Notes: generated by a model from the sequence alone, not told the origin. DNA of 64,000 bases from an uncultured Candidatus Nitrosopumilus sp. (GCA_951812645.1 CATOSM010000001.1:1095560-1159559); one strand, 5' to 3'. Counted from the stretch's first letter, positions 17,138 to 27,141 are shown. Translations and numbers: made by a program.

Positions 17138-17395
17138 AGTGATTTTCTCAAATAATGTTGTATATCAATTGCTCTGATACCATATTTGCCTAAAAGCGTT
17201 CTATTATTAACTAATCATGCCTAAATTTCTTTGTTACAGATAGAATTTTAACATGATTTGGGCAAATACAATTATTTAATGAAAATAATAAAAAGACAAT
17301 CATTTTTGAATATTTAAAATAATTATTTAGTCAAATGGATATTATATGAAAGGAATTATGGATACACATTTCTATTGTAATTAGTAGTTAAAATC
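17138..17395. promoter_or_regulatory. Divergent intergenic region
   Basis: This 258-base AT-rich region separates two divergently transcribed glycan genes (16643-17137 minus, 17396-18634 plus) and must hold both promoters. TTATTTAATG-like and ATATTTAAAATA-like runs around 17270-17320 could serve as TATA elements. I see no ORF of note, no RNA-like stem and no repeat. Confidence 0.4.
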
Positions 17396-18634
17396 ATGAA
17401 AATTTTGGCCATTGGTGATACTGCAGACAATATTAAAACATTACAAAAATTTGCAAAAAAATCCAGTATTCGCTTGATAAATTTTCCGAGAAAACAAGAT
17501 GCCTTAAAAACATTATCTGATGATGTGGAATTTTTTAATTCTCTTTTGATCTCAAAACAAGTTAAAAAAATTAAAGAAATTAAAAATGAATACGATCTTT
17601 GTATTGTGATGGGATGGGCGGCTGCTAGAGTTGCATATCTTGCAGGATTAAATTACATGATGTATTTTGTTGGTGGTGATATTGTTACGCCACCATTTGT
17701 AAAAAATTCAAAATTACCTTATCTTAAAACCCCCATTACTAATCTTAATTTATTTGAACGTCGATTTTACAAAAAAGTTTTTGATAACGCAATAGCATGT
17801 ATTGCTCCTACTACTGAATACTATTATCCATTAAAAAAATACAGAAAAGATGCAATTAGAATGGATATGATTTTTGTAGATACAGAATTATTTAATGAAA
17901 ATATAAAAGCAAAAAATATAAAAAAAGAAAAATTTACGTTTTTGTCAGCCCAACGTATAGGACTTGAGAAAGGATTTGACATAATTTGGAAGGCTTTAAA
18001 ATTATGCAGAAGTGATTTTGAAGTTCTTCAGGTAGAATGGTTCATTCAAAATAATGAAGAAGAGAGAGAAATTAATGAAAAACTTATGAGAGAGAAACCA
18101 AATCAAGTTAAATTAATTCCATTAATTAAAAGAAACGAGGTTGCTCGATATTTTATGGCCGTGGATGCTATTTTAGGACAAATGCGAGTAGGAATTCAAG
18201 GCGGAATAGAACGGGATGCAGCGTTTTGTAAAAAGCCTGTAATATGCTATACAAATCCTAAAAGTCCATCCATAATAGAGGAAAAAGAAATTCTTCCACC
18301 ATTTTTGCCTAATTCAAGAGAGCCTGAAAAATTAGCAGAATTAATTGACAAAATTGTAGAATCAGCAGAATTTAGGAATAAATTAGCACAAGAAGAATAT
18401 GATTATGTCAATAAACTATCATGTCCAAAAAAAGTAGCAGAAGAATGGGAAAAAATATTTGAAATGCTATATAAAAAATATAACAGTATTGATAGAAAAT
18501 CTTCAAAAATTTCAATTAATATAGAAAATTTTGTTGCAAGATGGATAGAAAAATTATACTATGTAAAAAAAATGAAACAGAAAAATATAAAATCATGGGG
18601 AGAAAAAGAATATAAAAAATTAACAAGAGAATAA
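17396..18634 (+). CDS. Glycosyltransferase, GT-B fold (family 4-like)
   Basis: A 412-residue putative GT-B glycosyltransferase. The N-terminal half has CIVMGWAAARVAYLAGLNYM near 72-91 and MYFVGGDIV; the C-terminal half has LSAQRIGLEKGFDIIWKAL near 184 (the nucleotide-sugar-binding start of family 4 enzymes) and GQMRVGIQGGIERDAAFC near 262 in place of the classical EPFG-type motif. There is no membrane helix, so it acts on the cytoplasmic side. The 3' end carries a Lys-rich tail. It is transcribed alone, with a decayed methyltransferase gene on the opposite strand downstream. Confidence 0.8.
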   Translation: MKILAIGDTADNIKTLQKFAKKSSIRLINFPRKQDALKTLSDDVEFFNSLLISKQVKKIKEIKNEYDLCIVMGWAAARVAYLAGLNYMMYFVGGDIVTPPFVKNSKLPYLKTPITNLNLFERRFYKKVFDNAIACIAPTTEYYYPLKKYRKDAIRMDMIFVDTELFNENIKAKNIKKEKFTFLSAQRIGLEKGFDIIWKALKLCRSDFEVLQVEWFIQNNEEEREINEKLMREKPNQVKLIPLIKRNEVARYFMAVDAILGQMRVGIQGGIERDAAFCKKPVICYTNPKSPSIIEEKEILPPFLPNSREPEKLAELIDKIVESAEFRNKLAQEEYDYVNKLSCPKKVAEEWEKIFEMLYKKYNSIDRKSSKISINIENFVARWIEKLYYVKKMKQKNIKSWGEKEYKKLTRE

Positions 18635-18639
18635 AAAAA

Positions 18640-19681
18640 TTATTTTATTCCGGTTACATTAATTCCACTATCTATTTCATTGAAATGAGAAATTTTGAGC
18701 TTTGTATCTTTAAACCATTTTTTTACTTCTTTAGGAGAATGTCTATATGCATATTTTGGGAAATACCAATCAAAATTTGTTGCAATACTTTGTTCAAATG
18801 GCACATCTTTAGAATACCAACATTTTAAGAAATTCCAATAAAAAAACGTTGTACGTCATAAATGCCTGCTTTAATTCCTAAAACAGAAATATCTGATTTA
18901 ATTTTAATCTTCTTATTTATTTCGGACAAAGACTTTCCTAACAATGCTAATTCTCTTGATAATGTCATACATTCTTTTTCAGTCATATCAATTGCAGTTT
19001 TGCGTATGTGATCATCAGAAAATTCACGCACAGGCCCCTTCTTTTTGTATACATAAATTGAAATGGTTCCTGCTTTTTGGAGAAACCTAGTCAAATATTT
19101 GAATGAACTTTGAGTATCTTTTGTATGATGTAAAACTTGATCTGAACAAATAAAATCAAAGAAATTTTTTTTAAAAGGTAATTTTCTTATATCTGTTTGA
19201 ATAAAATGTACATTTTTTAACTTTCCATATTTTTTATAAGCAAAAACAACACTTTCACTTGCATCAATTGCAAAAACTTGTGATGACAAATGATATGAAA
19301 AGAGATGTGTACTATTTCCAACTCCAGTTCCTGCATCCAGAATAAATTTTTTGGATTTTAAAAATTTATTAAAATTACTAATAGTATTCCAACCAAATCT
19401 TTCTAAGAACCATTTTTTTTGACCATCATACCATTTTTTATTATGATATGTTTTGTTGAATTTTTTCCATTTTGAAGAAAAAGCGGATTCTGTTTTAACA
19501 AAATCACTTTCAGAATCTACAAGAAGTCTAGGAATTCCAAGTTTTATTTCAAATTTATGATTTTTTCTACATTTTAAAATACCAGAAATAATTTCATTTT
19601 TCAGTTTTTTTTTTTTGAAGATAGAGAAAATTCAGAAGAGCGTTTTGGGCATATTAAATACTGAGGTAATTCAGGTTTCAT
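18640..19681 (-). pseudogene. SAM-dependent methyltransferase, broken at two homopolymer runs
   Basis: Read from ATG 19681, the protein starts MKPELPQYLICPKRSSEFSL and hits a stop after an A12 run (19605-19616). In the next frame it continues uninterrupted through the SAM-binding motif ILDAGTGVGNSTHLF, DASESVVFAYK and FDFICSDQVLHHT (Methyltransf_11 type) to about 18825. There a T7 run shifts the frame again, and the natural C-terminus (SKDVPFEQSIATNFDW and on) follows to the stop at 18640-18642. Only single-base changes at A/T runs separate it from an intact gene of about 345 codons. It could be a true pseudogene, a phase-variable gene or a sequencing artefact. Confidence 0.82.
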
Positions 19682-19806
19682 GTAATTATAACATATTAAG
19701 AATAATAAAAACTACAAGTAATATTTGAGAATAAAAAAATTCACCTTCAAAGGAAAATATCATTGCTATATCAATATAGATAGCAGAGTATAGTTTTGAT
19801 CGATAT

Positions 19807-20877
19807 ATGAAAATGCTGATTGGGGCAGCCCCATCAAAACTATTCCATTTAGAAGAATTATCAAAATCATTATCAAAATTTGAGATAGAATGTAAGATAG
19901 TCAATGATACAGAATACGCCGATGGATACCCTAGTAGAAATTTTAAATCTTGGGTATTTCAAAATAAAAAGTTTGAAAAATTAATTTTAGAATATAAACC
20001 AGATGTTATTTTTTTTGACAGACCAAGGCATTTTGGATTAAAGGCAGTTAATTCAAAAATCCCAGCAATTTTTTATTTACGCGGAGATTATTGGTCAGAA
20101 ATGAAATGGGCAAGAGAAACAATTTACAAATCATTCGGTAGAAAAAAAGCTTTAGATAAATGGGAAACAATTGGTGAAGAGTGTTTTTCAAAAGCTTCTA
20201 TGATATTGCCAATTTGTAAATATCTTGAAAAAATTGTAAACAAAAAATTTCCTGAAAAACCAACATATGTTTTACAAGGCGGTATTGATTCAGCAAAATG
20301 GTTTAAAACAAACCCAATGCAATTAAAACATCCATGTGTTGGATTATTACAGGGTGCAACCATATGGGGTAAAACCAAAGAATTGTTGCTTTTGAAAAAA
20401 ATAATTCCAGCGTTACCTGAAATTACATTTTATTGGGTGGGTGATGGCCCATACACAAGTCAAATACTATCCGAATTAGAAAATTTTGAAAATTTTAAGT
20501 GGCTTGGATCATTAGAATATCCTAAAAAAGTTAGAGAGTATTTGTCAGGTTTAGATATTTACGCATTGGTGAGTGGAATCGACATGTCTCCATTAACTGT
20601 TCAAGAAGCACAATTAATGAAAAAACCAGTTCTAGTTTCTGATGTTGGCGGGGTTGCAGAATTGATTAAAAATAATGAAACTGGCTATTTGATTGAGCTT
20701 GGAAATAGTGACATGTGGATAGAAAAAATTTCTTTTATAATTAATGAATTAGAATTACAAAAAAAGATGGGAATTGAAGGGAGAAAATTCATTGAAAAGA
20801 ATTTTAGTTGGGATACATTAGCAAAAGATTTTTCAAAAATATTAAATGAAATCGTTAGTAAAAACAAATCACAATAA
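19807..20877 (+). CDS. Glycosyltransferase family 4
   Basis: A 356-residue GT-B glycosyltransferase. The C-terminal domain has PCVGLLQGATIWGKTKELLLL near residue 178 and LGSLEYPKKVREYLSGLDIY near 236. The sugar-nucleotide-binding stretch VSGIDMSPLTVQEAQLMKKP, with its Glu, is near 258 and is followed by VLVSDVGGVAELI, all hallmarks of family 4. It is cytoplasmic and would transfer an NDP-sugar onto a growing lipid-linked glycan. It overlaps by nine bases at the 3' end with the convergent amidase-like gene at 20869. Sugar specificity is unknown. Confidence 0.88.
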   Translation: MKMLIGAAPSKLFHLEELSKSLSKFEIECKIVNDTEYADGYPSRNFKSWVFQNKKFEKLILEYKPDVIFFDRPRHFGLKAVNSKIPAIFYLRGDYWSEMKWARETIYKSFGRKKALDKWETIGEECFSKASMILPICKYLEKIVNKKFPEKPTYVLQGGIDSAKWFKTNPMQLKHPCVGLLQGATIWGKTKELLLLKKIIPALPEITFYWVGDGPYTSQILSELENFENFKWLGSLEYPKKVREYLSGLDIYALVSGIDMSPLTVQEAQLMKKPVLVSDVGGVAELIKNNETGYLIELGNSDMWIEKISFIINELELQKKMGIEGRKFIEKNFSWDTLAKDFSKILNEIVSKNKSQ

Positions 20878-22089
20878 AGAATTTGATTTCAATGTTTTTG
20901 TAACAAATAACCTATACCAAATTTCTAATGCCAGTAACCCTAAGAATTTATTAGCATATTTAATATCGGTTAATTCTTTTCTTAAATGTAAATCTATCCA
21001 ATCAGGATTAATCCATCCTTCTTTAGAAATTTCTGCGTCTAAAAGAAAATCCTTACATAAATTATAACCATATGAATTCCACAAATTTATTGTGTTTATA
21101 GAAAAACCAAGCTTTTGGTTTGAAACTAATGAAGATGAATTTAGTTTATTAAGCAAATCACGTAAAGGCAATTTTCCAATATTTGAATTTAAATCATATT
21201 TGTAAGAATATGGCATATGTGAAGCATATGAAATTAATTCTGTATCTAAAATTGGGGTTAACGGTTCCATGTTAAAATGATCTGTAATTTTTTTGTTATT
21301 TGGCGAAAAATTATGGAGTAACTTTCCATTATAGTCAGCCAGAAAAACTTGATCTAAAGAGGAAAGAGAATTTTCAAAATAAGGCAATAATAAAGAATGT
21401 ATTTTATTCCATGTGAAATTAAGTTTTTTACCAAATAATTTATCTTGATCTGGAACAAAGTCTCTATTATGACACATTAGATAATTTTTTACTTTGTCTA
21501 CGGGTGAAGTGTTGGAAGTGATCTGACGAAGGTATTTTTCATATCTAAAAGTATATCCTCCAAAAAGTTCATCTCCACCATCACCTGAAGCTATCCATGA
21601 TGAAGCTTTTTGGGCTTTTTTAGAAACATAATACCAATGTAAATCCCAGAAAGGTGATTTTACTATGCTTATAGCCTTAGGTAATTCATGTAAATAATTT
21701 TCTAAGAAAATTTTATTGAAATCTACATCAAAATGATCAGCGATTTTTTGGGCTTTTTCTGTTTCATCTACACTATTTGGGAATTGTACCAAAAATGCAT
21801 TTATCTGAATTTCAGGAAAATATTTTTTTAGGATAGATAAAACAAGTGTTGAATCTACTCCTCCACTTAATGCAATACTAATTTTTTTCGTATTAGGTGG
21901 CAATATTTTATCAACTGATTTTTTTAACAAAGATTCAATTAATTCTAATGAAGGTTGTTTTACAACGGGGAGAAAGTCAGACCATTGTAATTTTGGTGCA
22001 CTGGATGATTGAGATGCATCATAACGTAAAGTCAGAATGTTAAAAATCTGAGAAGAGGTTAATGCGTTTATAGAAGAATTATTGTCCAA
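20869..22089 (-). CDS. Asparagine-synthase-like amidotransferase lacking the glutaminase domain (second copy)
   Basis: A 406-residue AsnB synthetase-domain protein with the PP-loop IALSGGVDSTLV at about 72-83 and ASGDGGDELFGGY near 170-182, without the N-terminal glutaminase domain. It aligns along its whole length with the protein at 14803-16014, including an N-terminal motif ILTLRYDAS (ILSIRYDPT there), so the two are paralogues of a specific short subfamily. It overlaps by 11 bases with the upstream nucleotide-sugar dehydrogenase gene (22079-23458), strong evidence of coupled translation and related function: the dehydrogenase makes a uronic acid and this enzyme may amidate it. Confidence 0.87.
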   Translation of the reverse strand: MDNNSSINALTSSQIFNILTLRYDASQSSSAPKLQWSDFLPVVKQPSLELIESLLKKSVDKILPPNTKKISIALSGGVDSTLVLSILKKYFPEIQINAFLVQFPNSVDETEKAQKIADHFDVDFNKIFLENYLHELPKAISIVKSPFWDLHWYYVSKKAQKASSWIASGDGGDELFGGYTFRYEKYLRQITSNTSPVDKVKNYLMCHNRDFVPDQDKLFGKKLNFTWNKIHSLLLPYFENSLSSLDQVFLADYNGKLLHNFSPNNKKITDHFNMEPLTPILDTELISYASHMPYSYKYDLNSNIGKLPLRDLLNKLNSSSLVSNQKLGFSINTINLWNSYGYNLCKDFLLDAEISKEGWINPDWIDLHLRKELTDIKYANKFLGLLALEIWYRLFVTKTLKSNSLL

Positions 22090-23458
22090 GACCTCTAAAA
22101 ATTAAACCAGCTTTTTGAGCACTTTCTTTTTCAATTAAACCTCTAGAATCAATGAGAATTGGGAATTTCATTGTGGAAGACAATAGATTAAGATTTAATG
22201 AAGAAAATTCATCATGGTTTGTAATAATTATCAAACCATCACATTCTGATAAATTATCATATAATTCATTTTCAATAACAATATCAAAAATTTTTTCATT
22301 TTTGTAATAAGGATCAAAAATTTTTATTTTGACTCCTAAATCCTTTAATTTTTCAATTATAGGTTCAGCTGGTGTTAATTGGATATCTTTTACATTGGGT
22401 TTGTAAGAAATTCCTAAAATCATGATTGTCGCATTAGTAAGTTCTTTATTAGATTTAAGGAAAACGTTTTGAAGTAAATTAATCACATGATCAGGCATAC
22501 TTTCATTTACTTTTCTGGATGCCTTGATTATGTTTAACATATTTTCATTTCCTAATGATTTTGCAGAATTCAATAATTGGTAGGAATTTACAGGTAAACA
22601 AGGACCTCCTACACCGGCTCCAGGATAATGTACTTGAAAGTTATATTTTGATTGTGCAGCCTTTAAAACAGTCATTGTGTCAATACCTAATTGTTCAAAT
22701 AAAAGCGCAAGTTCATTTACAAATGCAATATTGATATCACGAAAAACATTTGTAGTTAATTTTACCGCATTTGCAGTTTTACAGTTAGGCATCCTAATTA
22801 ATTCAACAGGGAAAACAAAATTATAAATTTCATAAATTAATTCAGAAATTTTTTTATTGATACCAGCTACTAATCTTGGAAGTTTAGTAAAATCAATCAT
22901 GATTTCACCAGGATTTGCAGTTTCGGGACAAACTCCAATCCCAAAATCTTTTTCAGCAGTTAAACGACTTTTAGAACCTTGTATTAATGAAATTAATTCA
23001 TTTTCTACAAATCCAGGTTCTATAGTACTTTCAACAATTACTACTGAACCTTCTTGTAGATATTCGGATAATTGAGAACCTACTGATCTTAACGCTGAAT
23101 AATCAGGGACATTATTTTGATCCATTGGAGTAGGGAGAGAAAGCAAAACAATATCAGATTTTGAAACAGATTCTTCAATGTTTGTTGTGGCAAAAAATTT
23201 TTTTTCTTTTATAACTTTTTCAAAAATTACATCATATTCAGGTTCATCTTTTAATGGATAAATTCCAGAATTTATAGATTCTACTAATTTTGAATTAATA
23301 TCTAATCCTATTGTAGGTATTCCTAAATTGGCAAATGATAGGGCTGTAGGTAATCCAATTCTACCAATACCTATAACACATACAGTAATTGATCCTGATG
23401 ATAATGCAGTTTTTATTTCATCATTATTCATTTCTAAAAATTTTTTATTCATCATCAA
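22079..23458 (-). CDS. UDP-glucose/GDP-mannose dehydrogenase family, probably UDP-N-acetylhexosamine 6-dehydrogenase
   Basis: NAD-dependent enzyme that oxidises the C6 hydroxyl of a UDP-sugar to a carboxylate in two steps. The 459 residues are normal. VCVIGIGRIGLPTALSFA near 27 is the NAD-binding site, VVIVESTIEPGFVE near 134 and ICPETANPGE near 181 match the WecC/UDP-ManNAc and UDP-GlcNAc dehydrogenase branch, and GVGGPCLPVNSY near 283 contains the catalytic Cys. ILGISYKPNVKDIQLTPAEPI near 345 begins the UDP-binding domain. It is in one operon with the amidase-like protein. The broken paralogue at 11372-12718 is a different subtype (GGFCIPVYP). Confidence 0.88.
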   Translation of the reverse strand: MMMNKKFLEMNNDEIKTALSSGSITVCVIGIGRIGLPTALSFANLGIPTIGLDINSKLVESINSGIYPLKDEPEYDVIFEKVIKEKKFFATTNIEESVSKSDIVLLSLPTPMDQNNVPDYSALRSVGSQLSEYLQEGSVVIVESTIEPGFVENELISLIQGSKSRLTAEKDFGIGVCPETANPGEIMIDFTKLPRLVAGINKKISELIYEIYNFVFPVELIRMPNCKTANAVKLTTNVFRDINIAFVNELALLFEQLGIDTMTVLKAAQSKYNFQVHYPGAGVGGPCLPVNSYQLLNSAKSLGNENMLNIIKASRKVNESMPDHVINLLQNVFLKSNKELTNATIMILGISYKPNVKDIQLTPAEPIIEKLKDLGVKIKIFDPYYKNEKIFDIVIENELYDNLSECDGLIIITNHDEFSSLNLNLLSSTMKFPILIDSRGLIEKESAQKAGLIFRGLGQ

Positions 23459-23571
23459 TCTTCCTGAAGTTTTGCAATTAGGTTATTTAATAAAAATTTT
23501 ATACCTTAATTAGTTTTGTTTACAAAATAATTAATTTTAAAACTTAAAGATGCGATATTTGATAATATTAC

Positions 23572-24474
23572 ATGAAGTATCTTGTAACAGGTGGCGCAGG
23601 TTTTATTGGAAGTAATATTGTAAAATTATTACTACAAAAAGGACACGAAGTATCAATTGTTGATAATCTTCACACAGGACATCTCTCAAGATTAGAAAAT
23701 GTGAAAGAAAACATATCATTTGAAAATATAGACATCAGAAATTATGAGAAATTATTAGAAAAAGTTGCAAATATAGATGGAATATTTCATCAAGCAGCAT
23801 TAACAATAGTTCCAGAATCATTTGAAAAAACAGAAGAATATTTTGATGTCAATGTAAATGGAACAAATAATATTTTTAAAATAGCTGAGAAATTAAACAT
23901 TAAAGTTGTTTTTGCTAGTAGTTCAAGTGTATATGGAAATGTAAAAAAAGTACCTATAAAAGAAAATTTTGAAAAAAATCCAATAAATCCATATGGAAAA
24001 ACAAAAGTTGAAAAAGAGAAATTAGCTGAAAAATTTTGGAACAATAATGTGAACATAATAGGTTTGAGATATTTTAACGTCTATGGGAAAGGTCAAACTG
24101 GCACATATGCAGGAGTAATAACACAATTTATGAAAAGATTAGAAAAAAATCTACCACCAATTATACATGGAAAAGGAAATCAAGTAAGGGATTTTGTTGC
24201 AGTAGAAGATGTAGCTAAAGCAAATTTAATGTCTATGGAATCTAGTCATCCTCAAGATTTTTTAAATGTAGGAACAGGTAAAGCAATTTCAATTTTAGAA
24301 TTAGCAAAAATAATGATCAAAATTTCTGGAAAAGATTTTTCCCCAATATTTGATGATGGTCTACCAGGAGATGTAGAAGAGAGTCAAGCAGATGTAACAC
24401 GATCTAAGGACAAAGTAGATTGGAATTATGATATGGAATTAGGTGTTGGTTTAGAAAAATTAATGAGAAATTAA
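23572..24474 (+). CDS. NAD-dependent epimerase/dehydratase, UDP-glucose 4-epimerase-like
   Basis: A 300-residue extended SDR with GGAGFIGSN at residues 7-15, FHQAALTIVP near 77, FASSSSVYG near 116 with the active-site Ser, and YGKTKVEKEK near 142 with the catalytic Tyr and Lys. LRYFNVYGKGQTG and VRDFVAVEDVA fit UDP-galactose/UDP-GalNAc 4-epimerases. It would supply an epimerised UDP-sugar to the local pathway. Divergent from the dehydrogenase operon upstream; its last bases overlap (by four) the convergent glycosyltransferase gene. Confidence 0.88.
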   Translation: MKYLVTGGAGFIGSNIVKLLLQKGHEVSIVDNLHTGHLSRLENVKENISFENIDIRNYEKLLEKVANIDGIFHQAALTIVPESFEKTEEYFDVNVNGTNNIFKIAEKLNIKVVFASSSSVYGNVKKVPIKENFEKNPINPYGKTKVEKEKLAEKFWNNNVNIIGLRYFNVYGKGQTGTYAGVITQFMKRLEKNLPPIIHGKGNQVRDFVAVEDVAKANLMSMESSHPQDFLNVGTGKAISILELAKIMIKISGKDFSPIFDDGLPGDVEESQADVTRSKDKVDWNYDMELGVGLEKLMRN

Positions 24475-25424
24475 TTAATTTTTAATATATTTTCATAAAA
24501 TTGAATATACTTTGGTAATATTTTTTCCCAAGTAAAATCACGAGTAACAAAATCAAATGCATTTAGAGAAAGTTTTTGTTGGAGAGACTTGTCATCTAGT
24601 AACTCGTTAATTTTTTTTAATAACAATTCAGAATTTTCAGGTTCTGTTAGTAATCCAGTTTCATTATTTTTTACTAATTCTGGAATACCTCCTACAGATG
24701 TTGCAATTACAGGTATTTTTAGATAAAATGCTTCTTTTATGACAGATGGAAGACTTTCCATTCTAGAGGGTACTGCCAATAGTATTGAAGATTTAAGAAT
24801 TTTCATTGTTTCATGCCAAGGTTTATCCACACAATAAACTACAGTCCCATTAATTTTTGATTCAATATTTTTTAAAATATCAATACCTTTTTCAAAACTA
24901 TCTCGTCCCACGTATGCAATTTGATTAGAAGATTTATCCACATCTGGAATTTTTTTGAACATTTCAGTGTCTATTGGAGATGGAAGGTATTCAAAATTAA
25001 GATTTAATTTTTTGTTATATTCTTCTTTGGTGATTTTTGAATCAGTAGTAAGCCTATCAGCCCAAGAAAAAACTTTTAATTCCGCATTTGTTGCAATTTT
25101 ACTAGTTGCTGATGAATGTAATATTTTTACTTGATCACTATAAACCCCATGTGCAGATAAAATTTTTTTCTTTCCATTTGCATAATGCATTGCAAATCCA
25201 GATGGAATGTTGAAAGCATGAACAATATCATAATTTTTACGATGAATTATTCCTTTCAGTGTTCCTAAAATCGCAAAACTAGGATTTTTTAAATTTTTTA
25301 TTGGAATATGAGAGATTTTCATTTTTGTAACCTCATGTCCAGAGTTTTGTAATTGATTTGCCAACATACTTGCATGTCCTCCAATGCCACCAGAATATCT
25401 AGGAGAAATAAAAAGAAATTTCAC
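24471..25424 (-). CDS. Glycosyltransferase family 4
   Basis: A 317-residue GT-B enzyme. PRYSGGIGGHASMLANQL at residues 8-25 is the N-terminal glycine loop, IVHAFNIPSGFAMHYA lies near 68, IAYVGRDSFEKGIDIL near 168, and VPSRMESLPSVIKEAFYLKI near 217 has the family-4 Glu motif, followed by VIATSVGGIPELVKNNETGLL. It is soluble, acts on the cytoplasmic side and is somewhat short for the family. It closes the glycan island: the next gene on the same strand belongs to lipid metabolism. Confidence 0.9.
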   Translation of the reverse strand: MKFLFISPRYSGGIGGHASMLANQLQNSGHEVTKMKISHIPIKNLKNPSFAILGTLKGIIHRKNYDIVHAFNIPSGFAMHYANGKKKILSAHGVYSDQVKILHSSATSKIATNAELKVFSWADRLTTDSKITKEEYNKKLNLNFEYLPSPIDTEMFKKIPDVDKSSNQIAYVGRDSFEKGIDILKNIESKINGTVVYCVDKPWHETMKILKSSILLAVPSRMESLPSVIKEAFYLKIPVIATSVGGIPELVKNNETGLLTEPENSELLLKKINELLDDKSLQQKLSLNAFDFVTRDFTWEKILPKYIQFYENILKIN

Positions 25425-25476
25425 AAATCAGAATAATTTTCAGACCTTTTAAGGTCTTGTATCAAAAAATATGATT

Positions 25477-27141
25477 CTACATTGTTGCTTGAGAAGCATC
25501 ATGGAACATCTGGCTCTTTGCACAGCCAGCAGCAAGTTCATCGCCTGCTCCACGTCTCATAAGACCTCTGTATAGGCCATCTTCGAGTTTGACGCTTTCT
25601 CTTTCTTCCCACTCCTCTACAGTGATTGAATATTTCTTTTGGATTCTGTCTCTATACCATTCTGGAATTACGTTAAATGCACAGAATGGGACTATTCTAA
25701 GGTCTGGAGTTACATAGTGAATATCACATCTTTGTAGTCTTTCCAGGTCTTCATTGTATTTGTCTTGAAAGTGCATCATGCCAAGGAACAATCCTTTGAC
25801 ATGCCATGAACCAACTGAATCAAATGATCTCTTCATCAGGATGTTACCAAACATCTTTGCCAAATCTAATCCTGCTGGTTGTTTCTTTGTATCAACAAAG
25901 CCTTTGAGTTTTCTAACAACTTCAAGCATTGTGAAATACTTGTTTTTACCAGAACGAATCTCTTCTGCTTTATCTTCAAATAATTCCAACATTCCTTGAA
26001 TGTCACAGAATTTAGTCAATGGGACAAATTTCTTTGTATCTGCATCTTCAAAGATGTATGTTCCTGCACCACAAGCAAAGTGAATTGACAACTCATACTT
26101 TGGTTTGCTTGAAAATGCTTCAATTACATTTGTTAGCGGCATACAGCTTGGGACTGGGAACCAATCATCAACAGTTACCTCACCGTTTGTCTGTTCTTCG
26201 ATTCTTTGAACGCAATCAGGTACGGTAATTCTGTATTTTTCACGTTCAGATTTACCCATTCTGCCGGTCAATGATACTGGTTGAAAGTTTACGGCATGAA
26301 CTACATCCATATTCTTTTGTGCATATCGAATGATTCCGCCTAACTCATGATCGTTAATTGATTTGATTACTGTTGGGACAAACACTACTGTGGTACCTGT
26401 TTTTCTACAACTGTCAAGTGCGTATGGGATTTCCCAGTGATTCTTTGGGTTTGTTCTTGCAGTTACGCCATCAAATGAAAGATACAAGTTGTTACATCCA
26501 GCAAGTCTTACTTCTCTTGCAGCCTCTGGATCCATTGCATGTCTAATGCCATTGGTATTCATCTGAATGTGATCAACACCTTCCTCCTTCATAATTTGAA
26601 TAACGTCAGAAATATCCTCCCTAAGCATTGGTTCGCCACCAGTAATTTGCATTGAATTTCCTGGGATTGGTCTTTCCGCTCTTAGAGTCTTCATCATACC
26701 TCTAACTTGGGTATGATCTGGTTCATACATGTAAGCACCTTCAAGTCCCTTCTTTACATAAAAGAAACAATACCAACAGGTTAGATCACATCTGTTAGTT
26801 ACAATCATGTTTGCTAGTCCACTGTGAGACAAGTGGTTTGAACATAATCCGCAGTTGTTTGGACATGAACACTTGTCAATCATTACATTTGGAGAATGTG
26901 CACCCTTGCCATCCATCCAGTAAGTACTGAATTTCTTGTACATTTCATATGAACCAAAGTATAACTCCTCACATTCACCGTGAGTTGGACAAATTTTTGA
27001 CATGAATACCTGGTTATCCCGCTCAAAGACTTCAGCGTCCAAAATCATGTTACAGTCTGGACAAATACTTTGAGTGAATCTAATTGTGGATTTTTTTCCC
27101 AAGTTTTTAGTTGTTTGATTAGATATCTGAATTAATGCCAT
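25477..27141 (-). CDS. Radical SAM protein resembling tetraether lipid synthase (Tes)
   Basis: A 554-residue radical SAM enzyme. The [4Fe-4S] motif CDLTCWYC (C118, C122, C125) is followed by QITGGEPML at 165-173. The N-terminus carries extra cysteines: CPDC at 27-30, CPTHGE at 51-56, and CSCPNNCGLC at 91-100; FHFACGAG-like and C-terminal cysteines also occur. This order (rubredoxin-like N-terminus, second Cys cluster, then radical SAM domain) matches Tes/MJ0619-type enzymes, which join two archaeol chains into a tetraether. Ammonia-oxidising archaea make crenarchaeol, so a Tes is expected. No B12 domain is present, which argues against the ring synthases GrsA/GrsB. The assignment is by motif order and is moderately secure. 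Confidence 0.7.
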   Translation of the reverse strand: MALIQISNQTTKNLGKKSTIRFTQSICPDCNMILDAEVFERDNQVFMSKICPTHGECEELYFGSYEMYKKFSTYWMDGKGAHSPNVMIDKCSCPNNCGLCSNHLSHSGLANMIVTNRCDLTCWYCFFYVKKGLEGAYMYEPDHTQVRGMMKTLRAERPIPGNSMQITGGEPMLREDISDVIQIMKEEGVDHIQMNTNGIRHAMDPEAAREVRLAGCNNLYLSFDGVTARTNPKNHWEIPYALDSCRKTGTTVVFVPTVIKSINDHELGGIIRYAQKNMDVVHAVNFQPVSLTGRMGKSEREKYRITVPDCVQRIEEQTNGEVTVDDWFPVPSCMPLTNVIEAFSSKPKYELSIHFACGAGTYIFEDADTKKFVPLTKFCDIQGMLELFEDKAEEIRSGKNKYFTMLEVVRKLKGFVDTKKQPAGLDLAKMFGNILMKRSFDSVGSWHVKGLFLGMMHFQDKYNEDLERLQRCDIHYVTPDLRIVPFCAFNVIPEWYRDRIQKKYSITVEEWEERESVKLEDGLYRGLMRRGAGDELAAGCAKSQMFHDASQATM

